Of a stretch of DNA of 64,000 bases, positions 36,725-45,078 are shown one piece after another (within the stretch, counting starts at the first letter, position 1; every line of letters begins with the position of its first letter). The notes beneath the pieces are model-generated. The model ran no database searches. It was not told the DNA's origin and saw nothing but the letters and a program-made list of their open reading frames with translations. The DNA is from Falsiroseomonas frigidaquae. Lineage in GTDB: Bacteria > Pseudomonadota > Alphaproteobacteria > Acetobacterales > Acetobacteraceae. Location: positions 496,001 to 560,000 of the forward strand of contig NZ_JAAVTX010000002.1 in assembly GCF_012163145.1 (NCBI RefSeq), written 5' to 3'. A program made the translations under genes and the position numbers.

Positions 36725-36753
36725 ACTAGACTGAGGCGCCCGTAGCCTGTCAA
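36725..36753 (-). promoter_or_regulatory. Sigma-70-type promoter for the Ala/Arg/Thr-rich gene
   Basis: On the minus strand a perfect TTGACA (36753-36748) is followed after 17 bases by TCTAGT (36730-36725), four of six matches to TATAAT. The predicted start of transcription lies about 78 bases before the ATG at 36640. It is the best -35/-10 pair I saw in the window. Confidence 0.6.
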
Positions 36754-36769
36754 CGCGCATTTCAGGATG

Positions 36770-37945
36770 TTACGTGAGGTGCGCGAGCCCAAGCCAATCC
36801 TGGCTTTGCATCTCATTCAGCCGGCTCGCGGTCCTGGCGAACATGGCAGCATTATGGCCTTCTTCATGCAGCCGGTCCGGCACCGCCTGCGCACTGGCCA
36901 GCAGCTTCACGCGGTGCTCGTACAGCGCATCGACCAGCGTGATGAAGCGCCGGGCGCGGTCGAAATTCTCGGGGTTGAGGCGCGGCACCCCATCCAGCAC
37001 CAGCGTGTGGAAATGGGTGGCGATCGCCAGGTAGTCGGCCGGGCCCAGCGGCTGGCCGCACAGCGACTCGAAGTCGAAGCGCGCCACGCCGCGCGCCGCC
37101 TGCGGCACCGCAAGGCTGCGCCCGAGCAGGGTCAGCCGGGTCGGCTTGCCGTGCTTCTCCCCGGTCAGTTCCTCGAAGGCGGCATCCAGCGCCCGCGTCG
37201 CCCGCTCATCCGCCGGCACATGCCAGGTGGGCAGCGCGCGGATCCGGTCGCGGCGGTAGTCCCGCGCCGCCTCCAGCGTCAGCACCTCCAGCCGGCGGGA
37301 GATCAGGCCGATGAAGGGCAGGAAGGCATCGCGGCCGGGGCGGCCCTTGAACAGGTCGGCCGGCGCGGTGTTGGAGGTGGCGACCACCACCGTGCCGCGG
37401 GCGAACAGCGCCTGGAACAACCGGCCGAGGATCATCGCATCGGCGATGTCATGCACCTGGAACTCGTCGAAGCACAGCAGCGCGGCCTCGGCCGTGATGG
37501 CATCCGCCAGCGGCGGAATCGGGTCCGCCGTGTCGCCATGCTGCTTCTTCCAGGCATGGATGCGCCGGTGCACGTCCTGCATGAACTGGTGGAAGTGGAT
37601 GCGCCGCTTGCGCGTCACCTCCGCTGTCTCGAAGAACAGGTCCATCAGCATGGATTTGCCGCGGCCTACCTCCCCAACCAGGTACAGGCCCATCGGCGTG
37701 CCGGCGGGCGCTTCCTCGGCGGCCACCGCCTTGCGGCGGGTGAAGCGGGCGAAGAAGCCGCCCTTCTCCGGCTCCTCGGGATGCGGGTCGTAGCCCCGGG
37801 TGCGGCGCCAGAGGTCCTGCAGCACCTCCACCGCCCGGGCCTGGGCGGGGTCGGCGGTGAGCGCCCCTTCGGCAAGGCGGGCGCGGTAGGTCGGCAGCGG
37901 ACCGCCACCCGAACCTCCGCTGGCGAGATGCGGCCGATCGTTCAT
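36770..37945 (-). CDS. zapE: Cell division ATPase ZapE (AFG1-like)
   Basis: The 391-residue AAA+ protein has Walker A GLYLVGEVGRGKSMLMDLFF and Walker B LLCFDEFQVHDIADAMILGR, both specific to the AFG1/ZapE family. FARGTVVVATSNTAPADLFK is the sensor-1 region. In E. coli ZapE acts at the division ring under stress; mitochondrial AFG1 handles respiratory proteins. The start MNDRPHLASGGSG at 37945 is chosen over an upstream basic extension. Genes of this family often lie near mdh and the suc operon in alphaproteobacteria, as here. Confidence 0.93.
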   Translation of the reverse strand: MNDRPHLASGGSGGGPLPTYRARLAEGALTADPAQARAVEVLQDLWRRTRGYDPHPEEPEKGGFFARFTRRKAVAAEEAPAGTPMGLYLVGEVGRGKSMLMDLFFETAEVTRKRRIHFHQFMQDVHRRIHAWKKQHGDTADPIPPLADAITAEAALLCFDEFQVHDIADAMILGRLFQALFARGTVVVATSNTAPADLFKGRPGRDAFLPFIGLISRRLEVLTLEAARDYRRDRIRALPTWHVPADERATRALDAAFEELTGEKHGKPTRLTLLGRSLAVPQAARGVARFDFESLCGQPLGPADYLAIATHFHTLVLDGVPRLNPENFDRARRFITLVDALYEHRVKLLASAQAVPDRLHEEGHNAAMFARTASRLNEMQSQDWLGLAHLT

Positions 37946-38071
37946 CGCCGCGCGATACCGCGATACACCCCGATCGGCAACTTGCCGCGCCCGGCGACAT
38001 GGCATGGCGCCGCCCGGGGGTGCCCGGGGGGTGATTGACGTCGCGCCGCCCGCCCCGCAGCTTCCGCCACC

Positions 38072-39748
38072 ATGTCAATTCCCGCCGCAGCCGCGCTGCT
38101 CTATGCCCCCGATGGGTACGATACCTCCCGCCCCCGCCTCATGGGCCGCCATGCGGCGGGTGCCGGGTTTCTCGGTGGCCTGATCCGCCATGCCGGCTTC
38201 GACCGGCTGGTGGCGCTGACCCGCAAGCCCGCCGATGCCACCGCGTTCCGGGCCCAGGTGGCGGAGCTCGGCGCGCAGGTGCCGGTGCAGACGCTGGCCG
38301 ATGCGGAATTCCCCCGCCTGGCCGAGACCGGCTGCCTGATGCTGCCGGGACCGGACCTGTCCAGCTTCGCCTGGCAGCGCCGGCGGATGGCACCGGCACA
38401 TGGCTTCTCGCTGGTCGGCATCACCCACACCATCGCCTCCGCCAGCGCCATGGATTCCATCGCCGAGCTGCTGCAATCCCCGGTGCAGCCCTGGGATGCG
38501 CTGGTCTGCACCTCCTCCGCCGTGCGGGCGGCGGTGCAGCGGCTGTGGCAAGGCGAGGGCGCCTGGCTGGCCCGCCGCCTGGGCGCCACGCGCATCGAGG
38601 GTCCGGCCCTGCCGGTGATCCCGCTCGGCGTCGATGCGGAGGCGCTGGCGCCCGATCCGGCGGCGCGGGCGGAATGGCGGCAGCGACTGGGGCTGGAGCC
38701 GCTGGATATCGCGGTGCTGCATCATGGCCGCCTGTCCTTCCACGCCAAGGCGCATCCGCTGCCGATGTTCCTGGGCCTCGCCCGCGCCGCCGCGGCGGCG
38801 CCGGCCGGCGCCCGGGTGGTGCTGATCCTGTCCGGCTGGTTCGCCGATGCCACGCAGCGCCGCGCCTTCACCGAGATGGCCAAGGCGCTGGCGCCCGACC
38901 TCACCATCCGCCTGGTGGAGCGGCCGGAAACCAACACCACGCTGCGCGCCGCGGCGGATGTCTTCACGCTGCTGTCCGACAACATCCAGGAAAGCTTCGG
39001 CCTGGCGCCGGTGGAGGCGCTGGCCGCGGGCCTGCCGGTGGTCGGCACGGATTGGGACGGGCTGAAGGATACGGTGGAGCACGGCGTCACCGGCTTCCGC
39101 GTGCCCACGCTGCTGGCCGGCCCGATGGACGATCTGGCGGCGCGGCATGATGGCGGGCAGGACCCCTATGATCACTACATCGCCGGCGTGGCGCAGTTCA
39201 CCGCGGTGGATGTGGGCGCGGCGGAGGCCGCCTTCGCGGCGCTGATCGGCGATGCCGGGCTGCGCGCGCGCATGTCCGCCGCCGCGCGGGCGCGGGCGGT
39301 CGCGGTCTATGACTGGGCGGCGGTGATCGGCCAGTACCGGACGCTATGGGCGGAACTGGCGAAGCTGCGCGCATCCGGCCGCGGCGAGCGCGGCGCCCGG
39401 TTGCGCGGCGAGGACCCGGTGCCGCGCCGGCCGGACCCGAGCGGCCTGTTCGCGGACTACCCGACCCGCCGCCTGGCGCCCGAGACCCGGCTCCGCCTGG
39501 CGCCCGGCCTGCCGGATGCCGCCGCCGCCGTGGCGCGGCTGAAGGCGATCGCCGCGATTCCCGGCGGCGCCGCGCGGCCGGACCTGATGCCGGGGGCAAC
39601 GGCCTTCGCGCAGATGCTCGCGGGGCTGGAGGCCGGGCCGGCCAGCGCCGGCACGCTGGTGGCCGCCCTGCCCCCTTCCGCCGCCGCGCGCTGCTTTCGC
39701 GCGCTGGCCTGGCTGGTGAAGGTGGATGTGCTGCGGCTGGAGGAGTAG
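38072..39748 (+). CDS. GT4-type glycosyltransferase family protein
   Basis: The 558-residue protein has a GT-B fold. The C-terminal half shows the GT4 donor-site motif SDNIQESFGLAPVEALAAGL followed by PVVGTDWDGLKDTVEHG, with the E-x7-E pattern (near residues 305-315). The N-terminal part (LMGRHAAGAGFLGGLIRHAG) is the acceptor domain. About 150 residues after the glycosyltransferase core form an extra domain I do not recognise. It probably transfers a sugar in polysaccharide synthesis; donor and acceptor unknown. It stands alone, divergent from zapE. Confidence 0.85.
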   Translation: MSIPAAAALLYAPDGYDTSRPRLMGRHAAGAGFLGGLIRHAGFDRLVALTRKPADATAFRAQVAELGAQVPVQTLADAEFPRLAETGCLMLPGPDLSSFAWQRRRMAPAHGFSLVGITHTIASASAMDSIAELLQSPVQPWDALVCTSSAVRAAVQRLWQGEGAWLARRLGATRIEGPALPVIPLGVDAEALAPDPAARAEWRQRLGLEPLDIAVLHHGRLSFHAKAHPLPMFLGLARAAAAAPAGARVVLILSGWFADATQRRAFTEMAKALAPDLTIRLVERPETNTTLRAAADVFTLLSDNIQESFGLAPVEALAAGLPVVGTDWDGLKDTVEHGVTGFRVPTLLAGPMDDLAARHDGGQDPYDHYIAGVAQFTAVDVGAAEAAFAALIGDAGLRARMSAAARARAVAVYDWAAVIGQYRTLWAELAKLRASGRGERGARLRGEDPVPRRPDPSGLFADYPTRRLAPETRLRLAPGLPDAAAAVARLKAIAAIPGGAARPDLMPGATAFAQMLAGLEAGPASAGTLVAALPPSAAARCFRALAWLVKVDVLRLEE

Positions 39749-39760
39749 CGCCGCGGCGGG

Positions 39761-40711
39761 TCAGCCCCGCCGCCGGAACCGCTCCACCGCCGCCACCAGC
39801 GCCGTCCGCACCCCCGGCTCCAGCGCCGAATGGCCGGCATCCGGAATCACCGTCAGCCGCGCCCGCGCCCAGGCGGCGGCCAGGTCGAAGGCGGTGTCGC
39901 AGGGGCAGACCATGTCATAGCGGCCCTGCACGATCTCGGCCGGGATGTGGGCGATGCGGTCCATGTTGCCCAGCAGCCCCTCCGGCGGCAGGAACAGGTC
40001 GTGCCGGAAGTAATGCGCCTCGATCCGTGCCAGCCCCAGCGCGGTGCGGTCCTGGGCGAAGCTCGCCACCGTCTCCGGGCTCGGCAGCAGGGTGGAGCAG
40101 GAGCCTTCGTACAGGCTCCAGGCGCGCGCCGCCGGGCCGTGCACCAGCGGGTCCGGGTCGCATAGGCGCTTGAGGTAGGCGGTCAGCAGGTCGCCACGCT
40201 CGGCCGGCGGGACGTGCTCGGCGAAGGCGGCCCAGGCATCCGGGAAGACCCGGCGCAGGCCATAGAGGAACCACTCCACCTCCGCCGCCCGGCCGAGGAA
40301 GACGCCGCGCAGCACGCAGCCCGTGACGCGCTCCGGATGCGCCTGGGCATAGGCCAGCGCCAGCGTGCTGCCCCAGGACCCGCCGAACAGCAGCCATTTC
40401 TCGATGCCGAGGAAACGGCGCAGCGCCTCGATATCCGCCACCAGATGCGGCGTCGTGTTGTCCCGCAGGTCACCCAGCGGGCGGGACCGTCCGGCGCCGC
40501 GCTGGTCGAAGATCACCACGCGCCAGTGATGCGGGTCGAAGAACCGGCGATGGATGGCCCCGGCGCCTGCGCCCGGCCCGCCATGCAGGAACAGCGCCGG
40601 CTGGCCGCGCGGATTGCCGACCTGTTCCCAATACATGACGTGCCCTGCCGAAAGCGGCAGCAGGCCGGTCTCGAAGGGGGCGATATCGGGATAGAGGTCG
40701 CCACGGGGCAT
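39761..40711 (-). CDS. pip: Proline iminopeptidase (S33 family)
   Basis: The 316-residue alpha/beta hydrolase removes N-terminal proline from peptides. It shows [40 protein letters not shown] and the nucleophile motif LLFGGSWGSTLALAYAQAHP (Ser near 110), all diagnostic for proline iminopeptidase. The acid lies in EIVQGRYDMVCPC and the His in VIPDAGHSALEPG. The start MPRGDLYPDIAPFETG at 40711 is preceded by a perfect palindrome that covers the ribosome site. Confidence 0.95.
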   Translation of the reverse strand: MPRGDLYPDIAPFETGLLPLSAGHVMYWEQVGNPRGQPALFLHGGPGAGAGAIHRRFFDPHHWRVVIFDQRGAGRSRPLGDLRDNTTPHLVADIEALRRFLGIEKWLLFGGSWGSTLALAYAQAHPERVTGCVLRGVFLGRAAEVEWFLYGLRRVFPDAWAAFAEHVPPAERGDLLTAYLKRLCDPDPLVHGPAARAWSLYEGSCSTLLPSPETVASFAQDRTALGLARIEAHYFRHDLFLPPEGLLGNMDRIAHIPAEIVQGRYDMVCPCDTAFDLAAAWARARLTVIPDAGHSALEPGVRTALVAAVERFRRRG

Positions 40712-40715
40712 GCCA

Positions 40716-40730
40716 GCCCCTTTAAGGGGC
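40716..40730 (-). promoter_or_regulatory. Palindrome sequestering the ribosome binding site of pip
   Basis: The minus strand reads GCCCCTTAAAGGGGCTGGCATG. The 15-base perfect palindrome includes AGGGG, the likely ribosome site, 6 bases before the ATG at 40711. In the mRNA it could fold into a hairpin that hides the site, or the DNA could be an operator. A role in control of pip is inferred. Confidence 0.4.
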
Positions 40731-40828
40731 GGGGGCGCCCCGAGTCCAGAAGGCTTGTTACGCACCCTCATGCGGAATCCGACAAAGTCACCCTTCGCCC
40801 GGGGCCGGATCGTGCCTAGTTTGAAGAC

Positions 40829-41581
40829 ATGGCCGAGACCCCCTCGGCCGGCTCCCGTTCCGCCACCGCCGGCGCCTTGCGCTGCGGGGTCTGTGGAACC
40901 GAGAGCCGGCACCCCGCTTTCCGCCCGGCACCGCCCGAACAGGCACCGGACCTCGATCTTCGGCCAGGCGAGCCGGTGCGCTCCACCATGGCGCGCTGGC
41001 TGCAGCAATGCCCCGGCTGCGGCTATGCGGCGCCCGACATAACCCGCGCCCATCCGGCGGCGGCGGAAGCGGTGCGCGCCGCGCCGTTCCGCGCCCTGCT
41101 GGCGGAATCCGGCACGCCGCCCCTGGCGCGCCGCTTCCTCGCCTGGGCCCTGGTACTGGAGGAAACCGGCGCGCTGCACGCCTCGGCGGAAGCGACGCTG
41201 CATGCCGCCTGGGTGGCGGATGATCTCGGCCGGGGGGAATTCGCCCGCGCCTGGCGGCTGGATGCCGTGGCGCTGTGGCGCAGCGGCCCGCCGCTGGATT
41301 CGGAACAGACGGTACGGGTGATCGACGCGCTGCGTCGGGCGGAGGCCTGGGGCGATGCCGGCGCCACCGCCGAGGCCCTGGCGCTGACCGAGCCGCCGGA
41401 GGCGGTGGCGCAGGTGGTGGCGCTGGAGCGGCGACTGATCCAGTCGCAGGATGCCGGGCGGCACACCGTGGCCTCCGCCCTGCCGCCGCCATCGCGCCGC
41501 CCGCATGTGACGCATCAGCGAATCGAGGCGCGGGGCGAGGGTCTCTGGACGCGGCTGCGCCGCTGGCTCGGGTGGGGCTGA
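40829..41581 (+). CDS. Zinc-ribbon protein of unknown function (DUF2225-like)
   Basis: The 250-residue protein has an N-terminal metal-binding pair of motifs: ALRCGVCGTES and, about 45 residues on, QCPGCGYAAPDI, forming a four-Cys zinc ribbon. The C-P-x-C-G-Y-A-A context resembles DUF2225 proteins. The rest is helical and TPR-like (LARRFLAWALVLEETGALHA, AEATLHAAWVADDLGRGEFA), perhaps a scaffold. It diverges from pip. No function is known; the DUF2225 link is a judgement from the Cys spacing. Confidence 0.6.
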   Translation: MAETPSAGSRSATAGALRCGVCGTESRHPAFRPAPPEQAPDLDLRPGEPVRSTMARWLQQCPGCGYAAPDITRAHPAAAEAVRAAPFRALLAESGTPPLARRFLAWALVLEETGALHASAEATLHAAWVADDLGRGEFARAWRLDAVALWRSGPPLDSEQTVRVIDALRRAEAWGDAGATAEALALTEPPEAVAQVVALERRLIQSQDAGRHTVASALPPPSRRPHVTHQRIEARGEGLWTRLRRWLGWG

Positions 41582-41674
41582 GCCACCCCCACCGGCTGGA
41601 GCCTGTCGAAATAGGGACGCCGGGCTGAACCCCGCGCACGCGGTTGGGACTTGCTACTGCGCGCCTGGCCCCAT

Positions 41675-41693
41675 AAAGCTATATTATAACATT
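41675..41693. promoter_or_regulatory. Zur-box-like palindrome upstream of the zinc-binding protein gene
   Basis: The sequence aaagctatattataacatt is a 9-1-9 palindrome with 7 of 9 positions paired (halves AAAGCTATA and, read back, AATGTTATA). It matches the alphaproteobacterial Zur consensus (ATGTTATA-n-TATAACAT). It starts 37 bases before the ATG at 41712 in an AT-rich island, overlapping likely -10 sequences, and so would let zinc-loaded Zur repress the operon. Confidence 0.75.
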
Positions 41694-41711
41694 CCAAGGA
41701 TTAGCGTCGCC

Positions 41712-42668
41712 ATGCTTCGGCGCACCATTCTTTCCCTGCCGGCCCTGCTGCTGGCCGTCCCGGCCCCGACGCGGGCACAGGCGCAGGCCACGCCGCCGCT
41801 GGTCGTTGCCTCCTTCTCCATCCTCGGCGACATGGTCGCGCGCATCGCCGGTGACGCGGTGCGGCTGCGGACGCTCGCCGGCCCGAATGTGGATGCGCAC
41901 AGCTTCGCGCCCCGCCCCTCTGACGCGCAGGCGCTGCGCGGCGCGGCGCTGGTGGTGCGCAACGGGCTCGGCTTCGACGGCTGGATGGACCGAATGATCC
42001 GCGCCGCCGGCTATCGCGGCCCGATCGCCACCGCCACCGATGGCATCGCCCCGCGGCAGATGGAGGGCCACGCCCATGGCCACGACCATGGCGGCGCCGG
42101 CCGCCGCCACAATCATTCGGTCGGTCCGCGCCAGGTGCCGGATCCGCATGCCTGGCAGGACCTCCGCTTCGGCATCCGCTATGCGCGCAACATCGCCGCC
42201 GCGCTGACCGCGGCGCTGACCGCCCAGGCGCCGCAGATCGAGGCCCGCGCTAGCGCCTATATCGCGCGGCTGGAGTCGCTGGATGCCTGGGTGCGTGCCG
42301 AGATCGCCGCAGTGCCGGAAGCCCGCCGCAAGGTGGTGACCAGCCACGACGCCTTCGGCTATTTCGGTGCCGCCTATGGCATCACCTTCCTGGCGCCGCA
42401 GGGCATCTCGACCGAGGCCGAGCCCAGCGCCGCCGATGTCGCCCGGCTGATCCGCCAGATCCGCGCCGAAGGCATCACCGCCGTGTTCCTGGAGAACATG
42501 GGCAACCCCGCCACGCTGGAGCGCCTGGCGCGGGAGGCGGGGGTGACGATGCAGGGCCGGCTCTACGCCGATGCGCTGTCCGCGCCCGATGGCCCGGCGC
42601 CGAGCTACGAGGCGATGTTCCGGCACAATGTCGGGATCCTGGTGCCGGCGATGCGGGGGCAGGCGTGA
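41712..42668 (+). CDS. Periplasmic zinc/manganese-binding protein (ZnuA/TroA family)
   Basis: The 318-residue protein has a signal peptide (MLRRTILSLPALLLAVPAPT) and the cluster-9 opening LVVASFSILGDMVARIAGDA. Metal ligands are visible: His in GPNVDAHSFAPRPSDAQ, His in DPHAWQDLRFGIRYARN, His in VVTSHDAFGYFGAAYG and the acidic residue near the C-terminus. A His-rich loop (EGHAHGHDHGGAGRRHNH, about residues 117-134), typical of zinc receptors, lies before the second ligand. A Zur-like box precedes the gene. No ATPase or permease gene is adjacent; the next gene encodes an outer-membrane protein and overlaps it by 4 bases. Confidence 0.92.
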   Translation: MLRRTILSLPALLLAVPAPTRAQAQATPPLVVASFSILGDMVARIAGDAVRLRTLAGPNVDAHSFAPRPSDAQALRGAALVVRNGLGFDGWMDRMIRAAGYRGPIATATDGIAPRQMEGHAHGHDHGGAGRRHNHSVGPRQVPDPHAWQDLRFGIRYARNIAAALTAALTAQAPQIEARASAYIARLESLDAWVRAEIAAVPEARRKVVTSHDAFGYFGAAYGITFLAPQGISTEAEPSAADVARLIRQIRAEGITAVFLENMGNPATLERLAREAGVTMQGRLYADALSAPDGPAPSYEAMFRHNVGILVPAMRGQA

Positions 42669-43891
42669 AGCGCGCCCTGATCGCCCTGGCCGCCCTGCTG
42701 CCCTTCGGCGCCGCGGCCCAGGCGCAGGACAGCGCCACCGGCTTCCGCCCGCATCTGGCGCAGGAGGTCGATATCGGCCTCTACACCGTCGGCACCACGC
42801 GGGCGACGGACCCCGCGCGGCGCGGCACCACCACCTACCTCTATGGCGAATTGGCCGCCGGGCTGCACTTGGCTCCCAACTTCTCCATCCAGGGCGTGCT
42901 GGCCTTCGAACCGATCGGCGAGGGTGATGCGTTGGGTGGCTCTCCCGGCGGCGGCACCACCTTCTTCCGCCGGCAATCCGCCTTCCTGGAGGCGCTGTTC
43001 CTGGAATGGAAGCCGGATGCCGATACCACGCTGCAGGCCGGCCGCTTCGTGGCGCCCTTCGGCCGAGGCCACCACGATTTCCCGGGCATCCTGACGCGCA
43101 TCCGCGCGCATGAGGTCAACGCCATCACCGACAGCCTCGGCTTCGGCGCCAGCCACACCTTCTACTCGGACCTGGTCTGGGGCGAGCACGACATCTCGGC
43201 CGCGGTCTTCACGCTGGACCGCAGCTTCCTGTCCTCCACCCTCGCCACGCGGCGAAGCTGCTGCGACGAGGCCTATGAGCGGTTCAACCGCAACACCCGC
43301 GCGCAGGGCGGGCCGGGCAATACCGGCCAGCTCGACAATGCCGCGCTGGCGCTGGATGGCGATGGCTTCGCCTGGGCACCGGGCCTGTCCTACCATCTGG
43401 GCGTGCTGACCCGCGGCGCCGGGGATGATGGGACGGCGCGCGAATGGGGCTACACCGCCGCGCTGCGCTACGAGCAGCGCTGGTCGCCGACGCAGCGCAC
43501 CTTGTTCTTTGCCGAGGGCGTGCAGTTCCGCAACGCCGCCGCCCGCCCGCGCACCGAGATCACGCTGCTGAGCCTGGACCCCGATACCGGCGACGAGATC
43601 GAGGACCTGCTGGAAACCGGCCTGCGTGAACGCCGCACCTTCACCACGCTCGGCGTCCAGCACCGCATCGGCGACTGGCGCGGCACGCTCGCCTGGCAGC
43701 GCGACCAGCGCAAGCGCAGCGTGGAGACGCTGCCGACCGAGAATTATCTCGAGGCATCGGTGGGCACGGACCTGCCGTACAACTTCACCCTCGATGCCGG
43801 CTACCAGTATGGGCGCTATGCGCGGGAGGATGCGGCGGGGCTCGGCACGTCGCATGCGCTGCTGCTGCGGGTGGGGTGGCGGGGGTTGTGA
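42665..43891 (+). CDS. Outer-membrane beta-barrel protein co-encoded with the zinc-binding protein
   Basis: The 408-residue protein starts at GTG (GTGA overlap with the upstream stop) and has a signal peptide, read as MKRALIALAALLPFGAAAQA. The body is made of amphipathic strands with many aromatic residues (EWGYTAALRYEQRWSPTQRT, GTLAWQRDQRKRSVETL) and ends LLLRVGWRGL, the usual barrel terminus with few charges. Segments LEWKPDADTTLQAGRFVAPF and GFGASHTFYSDLVWGEHDIS resemble porin-like OprO/DcaP proteins. It should sit in the outer membrane; coupling to a Zur-regulated zinc receptor suggests zinc or zinc-chelate uptake. Not TonB-dependent in size or sequence. Confidence 0.75.
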   Translation: MKRALIALAALLPFGAAAQAQDSATGFRPHLAQEVDIGLYTVGTTRATDPARRGTTTYLYGELAAGLHLAPNFSIQGVLAFEPIGEGDALGGSPGGGTTFFRRQSAFLEALFLEWKPDADTTLQAGRFVAPFGRGHHDFPGILTRIRAHEVNAITDSLGFGASHTFYSDLVWGEHDISAAVFTLDRSFLSSTLATRRSCCDEAYERFNRNTRAQGGPGNTGQLDNAALALDGDGFAWAPGLSYHLGVLTRGAGDDGTAREWGYTAALRYEQRWSPTQRTLFFAEGVQFRNAAARPRTEITLLSLDPDTGDEIEDLLETGLRERRTFTTLGVQHRIGDWRGTLAWQRDQRKRSVETLPTENYLEASVGTDLPYNFTLDAGYQYGRYAREDAAGLGTSHALLLRVGWRGL

Positions 43892-43904
43892 GGGGGTAGC
43901 AGAG

Positions 43905-43970
43905 CCCCCACCCTCCCGCTCCGCGGGCCCCTCCCTCCCCTGCAAAGCGGGGGAGGGTCGGGGTGGGGGT
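43905..43970. repeat. Intergenic G/C-rich inverted-repeat element, copy C
   Basis: The block runs from gcccccaccctcccgctccg to gggtcggggtgggggt. Its central hairpin has arms cctcccctgc (43934-43943) and gcgggggagg (43947-43956) around a 3-base loop. The right half is almost identical to that of copy B at 28346-28430. It sits between the outer-membrane protein gene and endonuclease V. Confidence 0.7.
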
Positions 43971-44007
43971 ATGCGCGCTCTGTCCCCCCGCCCCACCCCC
44001 TGCCAGC

Positions 44008-44697
44008 ATGCCGCGCATGGACTTCCCCACCACCGCCGCCGCCGCCCGCCTGCTGCAGCCCGAACTCGCCGCCCGCGTCATCGCCGAGGATGCGCTCGGC
44101 CCCATCCGCACCGTCGCCGGTGCCGATGCCAGCACCTTGCGCTTCGACCCCACGCGCACCGTCCACGCCGCCATGGTGGCGCTGGATGCCGAAAGCCTGA
44201 CCCCGCTCGGCGAGGCCGGCGCCACCCATTCCGGCGGCCTGCCCTACATCCCCGGCCTGCTCGGCTTCCGCGAGGTCCCGCCCCTCGCCGAGGCTTTTTC
44301 CGGATTGCCCATCCGCCCGGACCTGATCCTGGTGGATGGGCACGGCCTGGCGCATCCCCGCGGCCTGGGCGTCGCCTGCCTGCTCGGCGTGACGCTGGAT
44401 GTGCCGACGATCGGCGTGGCGAAATCCATCCTCGTCGGCAGCATCCAGGGCGCATTGCCCGATGTGGCGGGGGCGCAGGCGCCGCTGGTCTGGCAGGACC
44501 GGGTCATCGGCATGGCGTTGCGGACCCGGCGCGGCGCCAACCCGGTCTATGTCTCCACCGGCCACCGCGTCTCGCTGCCCACCGCGCTGGCCTGGGTGAT
44601 CGCCCTCGGCCGCGGCCGGCGACTGCCGGAGCCGACGCGGCTGGCGCATGAAGCGGCCACGCGCGTCCGACTGGCGGCGCGCGCCGCCTCGGCGTAG
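44008..44697 (+). CDS. nfi: Endonuclease V (deoxyinosine 3' endonuclease)
   Basis: The 229-residue enzyme nicks DNA next to deaminated adenine. The catalytic acidic residues lie in RTVAGADASTLRF, PYIPGLLGFREVPPLAEAF and DLILVDGHGLAHPRGLG; the conserved Lys is in TIGVAKSILVG, and the C-terminal NPVYVSTGHRVSLPTAL is also a family signature. It starts at the ATG at 44008 (MPRMDFPTTAAAA); the ATG at 44017 is also possible. DUF423 and RlmM-like genes follow closely on the same strand. Confidence 0.94.
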   Translation: MPRMDFPTTAAAARLLQPELAARVIAEDALGPIRTVAGADASTLRFDPTRTVHAAMVALDAESLTPLGEAGATHSGGLPYIPGLLGFREVPPLAEAFSGLPIRPDLILVDGHGLAHPRGLGVACLLGVTLDVPTIGVAKSILVGSIQGALPDVAGAQAPLVWQDRVIGMALRTRRGANPVYVSTGHRVSLPTALAWVIALGRGRRLPEPTRLAHEAATRVRLAARAASA

Positions 44698-44706
44698 ATG
44701 CGGGGC

Positions 44707-45069
44707 ATGGCACGTTTGTGGATGGTCCTGGGCGCCCTGTCGGGGCTGATCGCGGTCGGCATGGCCGCCTATGCAAGCCATGGGCTGCCGGCGGAAACCG
44801 CCGGGCTGGCGAATACCGGGGCGTCGCTGCAGGCCTGGCACGCGCTGGCGCTGCTCGGCTGCGGCATGCTGGCGGAACGCCGGCGCGGGCCGCTGGTGCA
44901 TCTGGCGGCCGGCTGCTTCGTGCTCGGCACGCTGGGCTTTGCCGGCGGCGTCTATGTGCGGGTGCTGACCGAAACCTCGCTCGGCCCGGTCACGCCGGCG
45001 GGCGGCATGCTGCTGCTGGTCGGCTGGGGCATCCTGGCGGCCGCCGCGGCGCTCGCGCCAGAGAAGTAA
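44707..45069 (+). CDS. DUF423 small membrane protein
   Basis: The 120-residue protein starts MARLWMVLGALSGLIAVGMA and contains four hydrophobic segments. The segment YASHGLP followed by SLQAWHALALLGCGML, and the later GTLGFAGGVYVRVLTETSLG, are typical of DUF423 (YwdK/YgdD) inner-membrane proteins of unknown function. In E. coli ygdD lies beside rlmM, and here the next gene is RlmM-like, so the neighbourhood is conserved. It follows endonuclease V by 9 bases. Confidence 0.9.
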   Translation: MARLWMVLGALSGLIAVGMAAYASHGLPAETAGLANTGASLQAWHALALLGCGMLAERRRGPLVHLAAGCFVLGTLGFAGGVYVRVLTETSLGPVTPAGGMLLLVGWGILAAAAALAPEK

Positions 45070-45078
45070 TCGCCAGAC

